Shown: positions 1 to 8,867 of the stretch, piece by piece
How the letters are laid out: the number at the start of each line of letters is the position of its first letter
Numbering within the stretch: position 1 is the stretch's first letter
DNA from: Enterobacter oligotrophicus
GTDB taxonomy: Bacteria; Pseudomonadota; Gammaproteobacteria; Enterobacterales; Enterobacteriaceae
Length of the DNA: 64,000 nucleotides
NCBI RefSeq assembly: GCF_009176645.1
Contig: NZ_AP019007.1
Coordinates: 558,001 to 622,000, forward strand
Reading direction: 5' to 3'
Notes under the pieces: generated by a model
The model's database searches: none
Told to the model about the DNA's origin: nothing
What the model saw: only the letters and a program-made list of their open reading frames with translations
Made by a program: the position numbers and the translations under genes

Positions 1-816
1 TCCGGCGAGAGACGTGCCGACAAAGTTGGCGAGCCCGAAGCCCAGCAGGATCAGCGAGATGCTTTCCACACTCGCCTGCCCGACGGTTTCCAGGAACGGA
101 CGCAGGTAGGTGAAGAAGGCGAAATGACCGCTGAAGATCAGAATCGTCGCCAGCATCCCGCCGATCATTCCCGGACGTCGCAGCACGCGGAATAACGTTC
201 CCAGACTGCCGCTACTTTCCGGTTTCATTGACGGGAGCACCCACAGCTGCCACAACAGCGCCAGCATGCTAGGCAAAATACAAAGGATAAAGACGTTACG
301 CCAGCCAATCAGGCTACCCAGATAACTCCCCAACGGCGCAGCCACTACCGTTGCAATCGACACGCTGGAGAAGATCACCGCCAGCGCTTTGGGCACTTTA
401 TCGGCAGGCACCAGACGCATTGCCGTGGCGGTGGACATCGCCCAGAATCCCCCAATCGCGATACCGAGCAGCAGACGTCCCATCAACAGCACATGCAGCG
501 TGGGCGCGAAAGCAACCAGCAGGCTGGAGATAATCTGTAAAACAGAGAAGAACATCAGTACCCAACGACGGTCGATGCTTTTGGTGGCTGACGTGATAAG
601 CAATCCGGTGACCAGCGCCACCAGGGCGGTGGCGGTCACGGCTTGTCCGGCCATGCCTTCCGTCACGCCCAGGCTTGCCGCCATCGGCGTTAATAAACTG
701 GCTGGCAGGAACTCCGCCGTAATCAAGCCAAACACCCCCAGCCCCAGAGAATAGACGGCTCGCCAGGCGGGTTTTGCGGGCGTAGCGGCCTCTCTCGCTG
801 CGACACATGTGTTCAT
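1..816 (-). CDS. MFS efflux transporter, NepI/AraJ-like (3' end off the window)
   Basis: The first 272 codons of a major facilitator superfamily permease are present; the C-terminal third lies beyond the left edge. It reads as a DHA1-type 12-TM exporter, and alignment from memory is best with the purine-ribonucleoside exporter NepI (EFLPASLLTPMA, then a GR..LG...GGFWAMS stretch in TM4 followed by RLVP). The loop-2 motif is ATKSIDRR, a variant of the usual MFS motif A. Start chosen at the ATG preceding NTCVAAREA, after a GGGAGT-type ribosome site. It is divergent from an AraC-type regulator across a 116-bp gap, the usual arrangement for a regulator and its exporter. Substrate cannot be told from sequence; NepI itself normally lies elsewhere, so this is probably a paralogue. 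Confidence 0.85.
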   Translation of the reverse strand, partial: MNTCVAAREAATPAKPAWRAVYSLGLGVFGLITAEFLPASLLTPMAASLGVTEGMAGQAVTATALVALVTGLLITSATKSIDRRWVLMFFSVLQIISSLLVAFAPTLHVLLMGRLLLGIAIGGFWAMSTATAMRLVPADKVPKALAVIFSSVSIATVVAAPLGSYLGSLIGWRNVFILCILPSMLALLWQLWVLPSMKPESSGSLGTLFRVLRRPGMIGGMLATILIFSGHFAFFTYLRPFLETVGQASVESISLILLGFGLANFVGTSLAG

Positions 817-932
817 CTGTTGTACTCCCGTTATAAAAATGTGACTAATGTCGCAAAAGCATAGAGTGTTCCTAATGGACGATCTATGACATATAATCTC
901 CACTTATTGATTATTCGTCCGGAGTTGTGCCG
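817..932. promoter_or_regulatory. Divergent promoter region of MFS gene and araC-type gene
   Basis: This 116-bp AT-richer gap separates two divergent start codons. A hexamer close to a -10 box (ATAATC, about 893-898) faces the regulator gene. No clear operator repeat was identified, so the binding site of the regulator is only inferred to be here. Confidence 0.4.
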
Positions 933-1889
933 ATGAGCGTCCAGTCACCCGATTTAATCAGCGAGCTTTTACGGGGTATGCGCCTGTCGGGCGTGAAATA
1001 CCGGCGGATCGAAGCCAGCTCACCGTTTGGCGTGGCATTTCAGCAAGCGCCTGGGAAGGCACAGTTTCACTTCGTGAGCCACGGTACGGCACTGCTGCGC
1101 ATGGAGAGCGGCGCGACGTTCGGGTTGAATGGCGGCGATGCCTTATTCATCCCAAACGGCAACGCCCATGCCCTCCTCTCTGACGAACATGCGAACGTGA
1201 CGCCGGTGAATGCCTTTCCAAGCGAGCCAATATGTAACTCGGTCTGCGCCATTCGCTGCGAACCCTGCCCGGAGAGTGAGAAGACCGTTATCTTCAGCGG
1301 ATGCATGGATTTTGAGCTTGGCGGGATGCAGCCGCTGATTAAGGCGATGCCGGAAGTGATGATGGTAAGCCGGTTAATGTCCACCTGGCCGGAGATCCAC
1401 CCACTGCTGGCGGCCATGGAGCGTGAGTCGATGACGCGTCAGGTCGGGTTTGCCGGAATACTGGCACGTCTGGCGGATGTGGTCGCCGCGCTGATTGTGC
1501 GCGGCTGGGTAGAAGCCGGGTGCGGCAAAGCCACGGGTTGGGTACAGGTGCTACGCGATCCCCGTCTGAGCCGGGCGATTTATGCCATGCATCAGCAACC
1601 TGGCGTAAACTGGAGCGTGGCAGATCTGGCGAAAGAGGCGGGCACATCGCGCTCCGTATTTGCTGAACGTTTTCTCTCGGCTACGGGCACCACGCCGGCA
1701 AAATACCTCGCCGAGTTAAGGATGCGGCTGGCGATCCAGTACATACGCCATGAGCATCAGCCTGTCGAAACCGTCGCGCTGCGTCTGGGATACGGGTCGC
1801 TGGCGGCGTTTAGCCGGGCGTTTAAGCGCATCGTCGGCCATGCGCCGGGAACATTGCGGGAAGCCAGCCAGGCCCCGGAAGAGGTCTGA
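933..1889 (+). CDS. AraC-family transcriptional regulator with N-terminal cupin domain
   Basis: A 318-residue regulator: roughly residues 1-190 form a cupin-type sensor domain (HGTALLRMESG, then GGDALFIPNGNAHAL), and residues 210-310 form the double helix-turn-helix of the AraC family (WSVADLAKEAGTSRSVFAERF-type helix and LGYGSLAAFSRAFKR). The ATG at 933 is preferred over the GTG at 927, because the GGAG at 921-924 is properly spaced only for the ATG. It most likely controls the divergent MFS exporter in response to a small ligand; members of this cupin_6 subgroup often sit beside MFS or oxidoreductase genes. It ends 12 bp before the convergent porin gene. The ligand is unknown. Confidence 0.85.
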   Translation: MSVQSPDLISELLRGMRLSGVKYRRIEASSPFGVAFQQAPGKAQFHFVSHGTALLRMESGATFGLNGGDALFIPNGNAHALLSDEHANVTPVNAFPSEPICNSVCAIRCEPCPESEKTVIFSGCMDFELGGMQPLIKAMPEVMMVSRLMSTWPEIHPLLAAMERESMTRQVGFAGILARLADVVAALIVRGWVEAGCGKATGWVQVLRDPRLSRAIYAMHQQPGVNWSVADLAKEAGTSRSVFAERFLSATGTTPAKYLAELRMRLAIQYIRHEHQPVETVALRLGYGSLAAFSRAFKRIVGHAPGTLREASQAPEEV

Positions 1890-1901
1890 CCGGCAGGTCC
1901 A

Positions 1902-3239
1902 TCAGAAGTAATATTTGAAGCGCACGCGGCCGCCATAGCGATCGTCGTTTTTATCGTTACCTTCTTTAGGCGACGCGTTCACCCAGGACGCATACGCCCC
2001 CAGATAGATGTTGAAGTTTTTCATCTTCATCACGTTTGGGATCAGGTATGACGTATGGATGGTATGAATGTCATATTCGCCGGGATCGGTGATCCAGCAG
2101 TCGTTATCGCAATCCGCATCAAACGTGGAGGCGTTAAATTCATCGATTTCGTTGTGAGCATAGATATAACCCAGCTCAAAGTTGTGCCACAGGCCGTTAA
2201 TCCCGGTGGTCAGGTCTGTCTCGTCAGCCGCATCCAGATAAGCCGTGTTGACATTCACGACGACACCATCTTCCGGATCAGTTTTGAGCCCGTCCCAGGT
2301 GAGGGTAAAACCGTAGCCCGTGCGGTCAGACTGATCGACCCAACGCCCCGCATCATCCCGATATCCGTAAGCGTTGTTGACCAGGTTGGTCTCCATCGCC
2401 ACGGCGGTTGAAAACGGCCCGTCCTGCCACGAAATGACCGGGCGCACGTATGCCACATTTTTGTCGTTTTCAAGTTCTGCACCGTGATAACGCTGATCGA
2501 CAAACAGATCGCTTCCATCCTTAAACAACGTATTCAGCTCGAAATACCAGTTATCCAGCGTTTTGCTCATCAGGAAGTTACCGCCACTGTCGGTACGGCC
2601 ACGTCCCTCTTTCAGCATATAGATATAACCGTAGCCGTCGCTATAGAGATCGTCTGCGGTATTACCGGAATATTCAACAAAGGTATCCTGATTAAGCGGA
2701 AACATATCGTAGGCTTCGAAGCGTCCGACTTTCACTTCCCAGTCGTTTTCTGTGCCAAAGAAGAATACTGCATCATCAAGATACATTTGTCCGACGAGAT
2801 CTCCCAGCGGCTGAACAGAGAAGCCAGCAAAATTACCGTTATCCATTTTTCGATAGCCATCAAAGCCGAGCAAAATACGTCCGTTAATATCCCAGCGCTC
2901 TTTATCTCCGGGAGCCCAGTCATTATTAGCGCTTTGCTTAACAGAGGTCAGACTGCCAGTTTTACTTGCTGCGTCCATATTAAATTCCACATCGCCGTAG
3001 AATTTAATATCACCGAAACCAGACAACGTGAGCTTCGGTGGCGCGTCTGCGTTTACGGGCTCCGCCGACTGTACTGCAACGGTTGTCGCTGGCTGGCTGG
3101 CCACCTGCTGTTGTTTTAATTCCTGGATTTGCGCTTCCAGTTGCGCCAGTTTTTCTTCCACGCTCAACGGCGTTTGTGCAGCAAACAGAGCCCCCGAATA
3201 GAGCGCCCCCATAACGACAGCTATTTTATTTAGTTTCAT
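1902..3239 (-). CDS. RafY-like carbohydrate porin (glycoporin)
   Basis: Outer-membrane beta-barrel porin of 445 residues. A signal peptide (MKLNKIAVVMGALYSGALFA) is followed by a short coiled-coil segment (SVEEKLAQLEAQIQELKQQQ), like the periplasmic N-terminal extensions of sugar porins such as ScrY. The barrel begins at LTLSGFGDIKFYGD and the chain ends in aromatic KYYF, the C-terminal Phe signal for BAM insertion. The overall pattern resembles the raffinose glycoporin RafY rather than LamB. ATG at 3239 was chosen because AGGAT lies 9-13 nt upstream; an ATG at 3248 has no room for one. The gene is divergent from trehalase across 436 bp, which suggests entry of oligosaccharides into the periplasm. 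Substrate is inferred, not shown. Confidence 0.75.
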   Translation of the reverse strand: MKLNKIAVVMGALYSGALFAAQTPLSVEEKLAQLEAQIQELKQQQVASQPATTVAVQSAEPVNADAPPKLTLSGFGDIKFYGDVEFNMDAASKTGSLTSVKQSANNDWAPGDKERWDINGRILLGFDGYRKMDNGNFAGFSVQPLGDLVGQMYLDDAVFFFGTENDWEVKVGRFEAYDMFPLNQDTFVEYSGNTADDLYSDGYGYIYMLKEGRGRTDSGGNFLMSKTLDNWYFELNTLFKDGSDLFVDQRYHGAELENDKNVAYVRPVISWQDGPFSTAVAMETNLVNNAYGYRDDAGRWVDQSDRTGYGFTLTWDGLKTDPEDGVVVNVNTAYLDAADETDLTTGINGLWHNFELGYIYAHNEIDEFNASTFDADCDNDCWITDPGEYDIHTIHTSYLIPNVMKMKNFNIYLGAYASWVNASPKEGNDKNDDRYGGRVRFKYYF

Positions 3240-3675
3240 AGAATCCATCCTGATAACAAAAGTGAACACCCAAAAAGATGAGTTCCGCAATTTCGTATAA
3301 ATGCCGACAAAGACGCTATTATGTTTTTTGGTATGGGTGTTATGTTTTTTACTTTGTGTGACTCTCGCAGAAACTTTCCACCTATTTTCGTTTTAAAACA
3401 GAACGTGACTCACATTATTAAATACGGCTTCAACCCATAACCACAACCAATATTAAAAAGAATCTTTAATATAATATTTAATATCAATTATTCCTGAGGA
3501 TTTATTCCCTTCAAAAATATTCTCCTGCCACCCCTGCGCTGCGACCGCAGCGGTAAATCGTCTGGTTGTGCGCAAAATGGGATGTTCAACACGCGAAGCG
3601 GGCAATATTCGTCTAAGGTTTTCAGGTGATTGACAACAGCGGTCACGCTGTTCAGCGAATACAGGAGATGAACCG
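3240..3675. promoter_or_regulatory. Porin-treA divergent intergenic region with two hairpins
   Basis: A 436-bp non-coding stretch, AT-rich in the middle (about 3400-3530). Two perfect short hairpins lie in the treA leader: CGCTGCG-AC-CGCAGCG (3537-3552) and AACAGCG-GTCA-CGCTGTT (3635-3652), the latter just upstream of the AGGAG ribosome site (3663-3667). The small reading frames here (on the minus strand, 3453-3749) have no recognisable product and run into treA, so they are treated as chance. Confidence 0.5.
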
Positions 3676-5358
3676 ATGATAAGACCTCGTAGACTACGCC
3701 CTGCTCTTTTGCATCTTGCGCTGGGAGGCGCACTACTCGGCGTTACCACGTTGGGTTATGCAGACGATCAGCTAACGAGCCAGAAAACCTCACCCGACAT
3801 TCTGTTTGGCCCACTCTTTAATGATGTTCAGAGCGCGAAACTGTTCCCGGATCAAAAAACCTTTGCGGATGCGGTCCCCAAAAGCGATCCACTGATGATT
3901 CTGGCGGATTACCGGATGCAGCGTACCCAGTCTGGTTTTGACCTGCGCCACTTTGTGGAAATGAACTTTACCCTGCCGACGGAAGGCGAAAAATATGTTC
4001 CCCCCGCAGGTCAGAACTTACGTGAACATATCGACGATCTGTGGCCTGTGCTCACCCGCACAACCGACAAAGCCAGCAAATGGGATTCACTCCTGCCGTT
4101 ACCGAAATCCTACGTGGTGCCCGGCGGGCGTTTCCGCGAGGTCTATTACTGGGACAGTTACTTCACCATGCTGGGCTTAGCCGAGAGCGGGCACTGGGAC
4201 AAAATCAGCGATATGGTGGACAACTTCGCCTATGAACTGGATACCTGGGGCCATATTCCTAACGGCAACCGCAGCTATTACCTGAGCCGCTCTCAGCCAC
4301 CGTTCTTCTCTTTAATGGTGGAACTGCTCGCCACCCACGACAGCGATGCGCTGAAAAAATACCGTCCGCAGATGGAAAAAGAGTATGCCTACTGGATGGA
4401 TGGGGTTGACGCACTGCAGCCTGGTGACGCCAGCAAACGGGTGGTGAAGCTGGACGATGGCTCCGTTCTCAACCGCTACTGGGATGACCGCGACACGCCG
4501 CGCCCGGAGTCCTGGCTGGATGATGTGACCACGGCCAAAAACAACCCGAATCGCCCGGCCACGGAGATCTACCGCGATCTGCGTTCTGCCGCCGCCTCAG
4601 GCTGGGATTTTAGCTCCCGCTGGATGGACGATCCGCAGAAACTCGGCACAATCCGCACCACCAGCATTGTGCCGGTGGATTTGAATGCGCTGATGTTTAA
4701 GATGGAAAAACTGCTGGCGCGGGCAAGCCAGGATGATGGCGATGCCGCCAGCGCGAGCAAATATGAAGCGCTGGCGACGGCGCGTCAGAAAGCGATTGAA
4801 AGCCACCTGTGGAATGAAAAAGAGGGGTGGTACGCCGATTACGATCTTAAAAGCAAAAAGGTGCGTAATCAGCTGACAGCGGCCGCGCTTTTCCCGCTTT
4901 ACGTGAAAGCGGCGGCGCAGGATCGTGCCGACAAAGTCGCGGCAGCTACCGCTTCTCGCTTGCTGAAACCGGGCGGTATTTCCACCACCACAATCAACAG
5001 CGGCCAGCAGTGGGATGCACCGAACGGCTGGGCACCGCTGCAGTGGGTCGCGACCGAAGGATTGCAGAATTACGGGCAAAACAAGGTGGCGATGGATGTA
5101 ACGTGGCGCTTCCTGAAAAACGTTCAGCATACCTATGATCGCGAACAGAAACTGGTGGAGAAATATGACGTTTCCTCGACGGGCACCGGCGGAGGCGGCG
5201 GAGAATATCCCCTGCAGGATGGGTTCGGCTGGAGCAATGGCGTGACGCTGAAAATGCTGGATCTGGTATGTCCGAAAGAGAAACCGTGTGACAGCGTGCC
5301 GGAGAATCAGCCTGCGGCGAACGACGATGTCGCGCCCGCGAAAAGTGCGGCGCAGTAA
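3676..5358 (+). CDS. treA: Periplasmic alpha,alpha-trehalase
   Basis: Hydrolyses trehalose to two glucoses in the periplasm, allowing growth on trehalose at high osmolarity. 560 residues against about 565 in E. coli TreA. An N-terminal signal peptide ends near YADDQ. Both family signatures are present: [15 protein letters not shown] (about 149-163) and [13 protein letters not shown] (about 445-457), followed by the glycine-rich [17 protein letters not shown] near the C-terminus (glycoside hydrolase 37). The ATG at 3676 has AGGAG 8 nt upstream; an earlier ATG at 3668 opens only a three-codon frame whose TGA overlaps the real start. E. coli treA is RpoS-dependent; I could not confirm a promoter here. 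Divergent from a sugar porin, convergent with the siderophore receptor gene. Confidence 0.97.
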   Translation: MIRPRRLRPALLHLALGGALLGVTTLGYADDQLTSQKTSPDILFGPLFNDVQSAKLFPDQKTFADAVPKSDPLMILADYRMQRTQSGFDLRHFVEMNFTLPTEGEKYVPPAGQNLREHIDDLWPVLTRTTDKASKWDSLLPLPKSYVVPGGRFREVYYWDSYFTMLGLAESGHWDKISDMVDNFAYELDTWGHIPNGNRSYYLSRSQPPFFSLMVELLATHDSDALKKYRPQMEKEYAYWMDGVDALQPGDASKRVVKLDDGSVLNRYWDDRDTPRPESWLDDVTTAKNNPNRPATEIYRDLRSAAASGWDFSSRWMDDPQKLGTIRTTSIVPVDLNALMFKMEKLLARASQDDGDAASASKYEALATARQKAIESHLWNEKEGWYADYDLKSKKVRNQLTAAALFPLYVKAAAQDRADKVAAATASRLLKPGGISTTTINSGQQWDAPNGWAPLQWVATEGLQNYGQNKVAMDVTWRFLKNVQHTYDREQKLVEKYDVSSTGTGGGGGEYPLQDGFGWSNGVTLKMLDLVCPKEKPCDSVPENQPAANDDVAPAKSAAQ

Positions 5359-5387
5359 TTCCCCTGCGGCCTGATGGCCTCACCTTA

Positions 5388-5410
5388 CCCCTCTCCCGGT
5401 GGGAGAGGGA
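5388..5410. terminator. Hairpin between convergent treA and foxA-like gene
   Basis: Perfect 9-bp stem CCCTCTCCC-GGT-GGGAGAGGG followed by AAAAG. It lies between two converging genes and probably ends one or both transcripts. The CCCTCTCCC...GGGAGAGGG sequence also resembles a common enterobacterial intergenic repeat. Confidence 0.6.
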
Positions 5411-5418
5411 AAAGGTCG

Positions 5419-7524
5419 TCAGAAACGGTAACTTGCTCCTAACTGATAGGTCCGGTCACGCCCAATCCAGCAGTGAGTCTCGTCGTAACAGGTCAGCGTC
5501 TCTTTGTTGGTAATATTCTGCGCACTGGCTTTTAGCGTCAGCCCTTCCAGCGAGGGCAAAAGTTCGCCCATCCGGTAGGATGCCGCCAGATCGTATTGCG
5601 TCGTGCCACCCAGTTTGCCCGCTTCGTTGGTCGGTGAAATCTCCATCGCCCCGGTGTAGCGCACCCCGCCCCCCAGCATAAGTCCCTTTAGCGGCGTGCT
5701 GTCGAAGGTGTAATCCCCCCACAGGTTGAAGGCATTCTCCGGCACCTGCGTAGGGCGTTTCCCTTTGTATTTATCATCTTCCGTATTGATAGCGTGCGTG
5801 TAAGCATAGTTCGCAATCAGCGTCAGATTATCCGTCGGACGGCTGACGGCAGACAGTTCTGCACCTTTAGATTCCACTTCCCCGGTCTGGCGGTAGTTCA
5901 GGAAGCCTGGGTCGCTCGTCACCACATTTTTCTGGCGAATGGTGAACACCGACGCGGTAAAGGTGGTGGCGTACTCTTCCAGCAGGTATTTCAGACCACC
6001 TTCGACCTGCTTGCTGGTCGTCGGCTTAACGTCTTTCGCTGTCAGCGTTCCCTGCGGCGACACCGGGGCGAAGCCTTCGGCGTAGCTGATAAACGGTGCG
6101 AGGCCATTCCCGAAGGTGTAAAGCGCCCCCAGACGTTTGGTGAGACGATCCTGCGCCACCCACGCTTTATCGTCGTGCTGCAGATAGTCTGTGGTGACAG
6201 AGCGGTAATCGTCATAGCGCAGGCTGGCCAGCAGGTTCAGCCCGCCAAATTCCACCAGATCCTGCAGGTAATAGCCATTCTGCTGGTAACTCAGGCGGTT
6301 TTTCTGCACGGTATAAAGCCCCAAATCGCCCGTGTGGATCTGCGAATAGTCAGGGTTGCGCATATCAATGCCCGGCGTGGTGGCGGACGCGTAGCGATAG
6401 CGGAAGTGCGAGTTCAGTTTCTGATAGTCAAACCCCGCCAGCAGGTGATGCTGCCATTCGCCCAGCGCAACCGTTTTGGTGACCTGGTTGTCAATGTTGA
6501 AGCTCTGAAGATTTTCATCCGTGGTGTAAGCAAAACGATTGAGTTGATAGACCTCGCTGCCCGGCCCTGTTGAATAGACGCTTCGCTGATGGGTATCGAC
6601 ATCGAAATAGCGCGCTTTCTGATTAACCCCCCAGCCGTTATCAAACTGATGCTCAAAATGGTAGCCCATCATCCACTGGCGCTGTTTGAAACCACTCCAC
6701 TCATCACCGGCATAGTCGCGCCTGTCGGCATATTTCGAGCGCAGGTATGAAAGCGGCAACGGATCAGACGGCGACAGGCCCGGCGTATTTTGCGCCAGCG
6801 TATCGATTGTGAGACGCGTTTTGCTGTCCGGTTGCCAGGCCACAGACGGTGCCAGCAGATAATTTTCATCACGCGTGGTGTGTGGTTGATCGTCACCTTC
6901 CGTTGCTTTACCCAGCAGACGGTAGTTCCAGTCGCTTTCCGCAATCTGCCCGGTGGAATCAAGGAAACCCTCTTTCAGGTTGCGCGTTCCGGTGTTGAAG
7001 CCCGCCTCGGTGCGGGACGTTTTTTGCGGCTTTTTGCTCTGGATGTTGACCAGGCCGCCCGGCGATCCGCCGCCATAGAGCACGGATGCGGGTCCCTTCA
7101 GAATATCGACGCTCTCAATGAGCAGCGGATCGATACGCGCTTTGGTGTTCCCGGTAACGTTATACGGCAACTGAAGCCCATCGTAGAACTCCTGATCGAC
7201 GGTAAAGCCACGGATTTTGTATTCGCTCATGTAGGACGTATTACCGCGCATCTCGGTCGATACCCCAGGGGCATAGCGCAGGATTTCGTTTACTGAACGG
7301 GCATGACGCTTCTCAATCTCCTGCGCTGAAACGGTGTTGATCACCTGCGGCGTTTTACTTTCAGCAACAGCCGATTTGGTGGCGCTGTTGGTCCAGACCG
7401 GGAGCGCGCTGTCCTGCTCAGCGCCCGTCACCACGAGGGTCGTTTCTTCGGCGAAAGCCGGTCCCTGCAATGCCAGCGCGACGGCTCCTGCCAACGCACA
7501 TAACGCAAAACGTGAGGTGTTCAT
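5419..7524 (-). CDS. foxA: TonB-dependent siderophore receptor, FoxA-like
   Basis: Outer-membrane receptor of 701 residues for a ferric siderophore, probably ferrioxamine. Order: signal peptide (to GPAFA, residue 25), a TonB-box-like TLVVTGA just after it, plug domain (about 55-160, with ILRYAPGVSTEMRG and the conserved LKGPASVLYGGGSPGGLVN), then a 22-strand barrel ending in Phe. The two-cysteine loop near the end (CYDETHCW) is typical of the FhuA/FoxA branch. Length agrees with Salmonella FoxA (702). ATG 7524 is chosen because it begins a clean signal peptide; the upstream ATG at 7563 would lie inside the Fur-like site. Specificity for ferrioxamine is inferred from similarity; FhuA- or FhuE-like substrates remain possible. 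Confidence 0.8.
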   Translation of the reverse strand: MNTSRFALCALAGAVALALQGPAFAEETTLVVTGAEQDSALPVWTNSATKSAVAESKTPQVINTVSAQEIEKRHARSVNEILRYAPGVSTEMRGNTSYMSEYKIRGFTVDQEFYDGLQLPYNVTGNTKARIDPLLIESVDILKGPASVLYGGGSPGGLVNIQSKKPQKTSRTEAGFNTGTRNLKEGFLDSTGQIAESDWNYRLLGKATEGDDQPHTTRDENYLLAPSVAWQPDSKTRLTIDTLAQNTPGLSPSDPLPLSYLRSKYADRRDYAGDEWSGFKQRQWMMGYHFEHQFDNGWGVNQKARYFDVDTHQRSVYSTGPGSEVYQLNRFAYTTDENLQSFNIDNQVTKTVALGEWQHHLLAGFDYQKLNSHFRYRYASATTPGIDMRNPDYSQIHTGDLGLYTVQKNRLSYQQNGYYLQDLVEFGGLNLLASLRYDDYRSVTTDYLQHDDKAWVAQDRLTKRLGALYTFGNGLAPFISYAEGFAPVSPQGTLTAKDVKPTTSKQVEGGLKYLLEEYATTFTASVFTIRQKNVVTSDPGFLNYRQTGEVESKGAELSAVSRPTDNLTLIANYAYTHAINTEDDKYKGKRPTQVPENAFNLWGDYTFDSTPLKGLMLGGGVRYTGAMEISPTNEAGKLGGTTQYDLAASYRMGELLPSLEGLTLKASAQNITNKETLTCYDETHCWIGRDRTYQLGASYRF

Positions 7525-7558
7525 ATTGTCGTCTTTATTATTAGATGATATTGGGAAC

Positions 7559-7577
7559 GACAATTATTATCATTTAG
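7559..7577. promoter_or_regulatory. Fur box of the foxA-like gene
   Basis: The 19-mer beginning GACAATTATTATC matches about 13 of 19 positions of the Fur consensus (GATAATGATAATCATTATC). It lies 35 bp upstream of the receptor start codon, where iron-loaded Fur would block transcription. Confidence 0.65.
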
Positions 7578-7599
7578 GTAGGCAAATCAATATGGCCAA

Positions 7600-7628
7600 A
7601 AAAAACGGCTCTCCAGGGAGAGCCGCTT
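7600..7628 (-). terminator. Rho-independent terminator of ymgE
   Basis: Stem CGGCTCTC-CAGG-GAGAGCCG (7606-7625) followed on the minus strand by a run of eight T. It is 10 bp past the ymgE stop codon. Confidence 0.85.
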
Positions 7629-7637
7629 TCGATAATC

Positions 7638-7892
7638 TTATGCCCGTCTGAGTAACCTGAATATGCCCAGCACGACGATTGCGCCGACCACTGCGACAAG
7701 GAAACTGTGCAGATCAAAGCCGCTGATACTGCCGCCGAAACCAAACATGGTAGCCAGCCAGCCGCCCACCACCGCACCCACGACACCGAGAACGCAGGTC
7801 AAAATAAAGCCGCCGCCATCATTCCCCGGCATGATAAGTTTAGCGATAGCGCCAGCGATAAGGCCAAAAATAATCCAGGCGATAATACCCAT
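7638..7892 (-). CDS. ymgE: GlsB/YeaQ/YmgE family stress membrane protein
   Basis: 84-residue inner-membrane protein of the transglycosylase-associated (GlsB/YeaQ/YmgE) family, with three hydrophobic segments separated by glycine-rich turns (GLIAGAIAKLIMPG; GVVGAVVGGWLATMFG). The family motif PGNDGGGF is present. Function is not established; members are often stress-induced. Start ATG 7892 follows AGAGGGC; upstream in-frame codons to 7943 lack a ribosome site. The ymgE-ycgR neighbourhood matches E. coli, which supports naming it ymgE rather than the paralogue yeaQ. Confidence 0.88.
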   Translation of the reverse strand: MGIIAWIIFGLIAGAIAKLIMPGNDGGGFILTCVLGVVGAVVGGWLATMFGFGGSISGFDLHSFLVAVVGAIVVLGIFRLLRRA

Positions 7893-8031
7893 AGCGATGC
7901 CCTCTTGCAGGTTTAACGCATGTGCAGAAACGCTTCTGCGCAAGTCACTTAAGTATAGGCTATCGGCGTAAAACTGGTTTCATCTCACCGACTTAAATTG
8001 CTGCCGCGATGAAAAAACTCACAGGTTTGTA

Positions 8032-8058
8032 TTAAGTTTCACATCAGGCTGCCGATAA
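8032..8058 (+). promoter_or_regulatory. Sigma-28 (FliA) promoter of ycgR
   Basis: TTAAGTTT (8032-8039), 11 nt, then a perfect GCCGATAA (8051-8058); consensus is TAAAGTTT-N11-GCCGATAA. It lies 40 nt upstream of the ycgR start, placing the gene in the late flagellar regulon. Confidence 0.9.
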
Positions 8059-8097
8059 TTCAGAGACAGTCTGTCACACATCGAGGAGCCATCTGGC

Positions 8098-8829
8098 GTG
8101 AGTAATTACAGTGAGCAGTTCCTGAAACAAAATCCGCTGGCTGTATTAGGAGTGCTGCGCGACCTGCAAAAAGGTGAGGTGCCGCTGCGCATCACCTGGT
8201 CAACCAATCAGTTTATCAGCAAGATCCTTGATGTCTCGCCGGAGCGCCTGATTATCGACCTGGGTAGCCAGGAGTATGAAAACCGCGCGGCGCTACGGGC
8301 AGAAAAAATCTCGGTGATGGCAGAAACGCAGGGTGCAAAAGTGGAATTTATTCTGCCTCGTCTGGCGCTCAGCGAGTATCAGGGGCTGCCCGCTTTTGTC
8401 ACATCGTTTCCCTCTAACCTCTGGTTCGTACAGCGCCGCGAATATTTTCGCATCAGCGCCCCGCTGCAGCCGCCCTATTATTGCAAAGCCCGAATGCCGG
8501 ACAAAAAGGAGTTCCGCTTCCGACTCTTTGATCTGTCGCTGGGCGGGATGGGGGCATTGATGGACACGCCAAAACCCGAAGGGCTGGTCGAAGGCATGCG
8601 CTTCTCGCAAATTGAACTGGATCTGGGAGGCTGGGGACGGTTCTGGTTTGATGCGCAACTGATTGCCATCAGCGAGCGTAAAGTGGTGGACAGCAAAAAC
8701 GAGACTATTACCACACCGCGTCTGAGCTTCCGTTTTCTGAATGTCGGGCCGGGTGCAGAGCGTGAACTGCAGCGTATTATTTTCTCGCTGGAACGCGAAG
8801 CGCGGGAACGTGCGAATAAAGTTCTGTAA
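8098..8829 (+). CDS. ycgR: Flagellar brake protein YcgR
   Basis: c-di-GMP effector that binds the flagellar motor and slows swimming when c-di-GMP is high. 243 residues: N-terminal YcgR domain (about 1-110) and a C-terminal PilZ domain carrying both c-di-GMP contacts, RREYFR (about 112-117) and DLSLGGMG (about 145-152). GTG start at 8098 follows GAGGAG (8083-8088). A sigma-28 promoter lies directly upstream. pdeD, which encodes a c-di-GMP phosphodiesterase, is in the same window at 34-36 kb, but no direct link is implied. Confidence 0.96.
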   Translation: MSNYSEQFLKQNPLAVLGVLRDLQKGEVPLRITWSTNQFISKILDVSPERLIIDLGSQEYENRAALRAEKISVMAETQGAKVEFILPRLALSEYQGLPAFVTSFPSNLWFVQRREYFRISAPLQPPYYCKARMPDKKEFRFRLFDLSLGGMGALMDTPKPEGLVEGMRFSQIELDLGGWGRFWFDAQLIAISERKVVDSKNETITTPRLSFRFLNVGPGAERELQRIIFSLEREARERANKVL

Positions 8830-8834
8830 CGCGC

Positions 8835-8860
8835 GTCGGGCAGCGTGGCTGCCGCCCGAC
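8835..8860. terminator. Hairpin between convergent ycgR and emtA
   Basis: GTCGGGC (8835-8841) pairs with GCCCGAC (8854-8860), with an additional AGC/GCT inside. There is no T-run on either strand, so it may be a half-REP or a transcript-stabilising hairpin rather than a classic terminator. Confidence 0.4.
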
Positions 8861-8867
8861 AATGGCT

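Noticed and set aside
3453..3749. Two minus-strand frames in the porin-treA gap
   Set aside because: They run into treA, have no family resemblance, and the region reads better as promoter/leader DNA.
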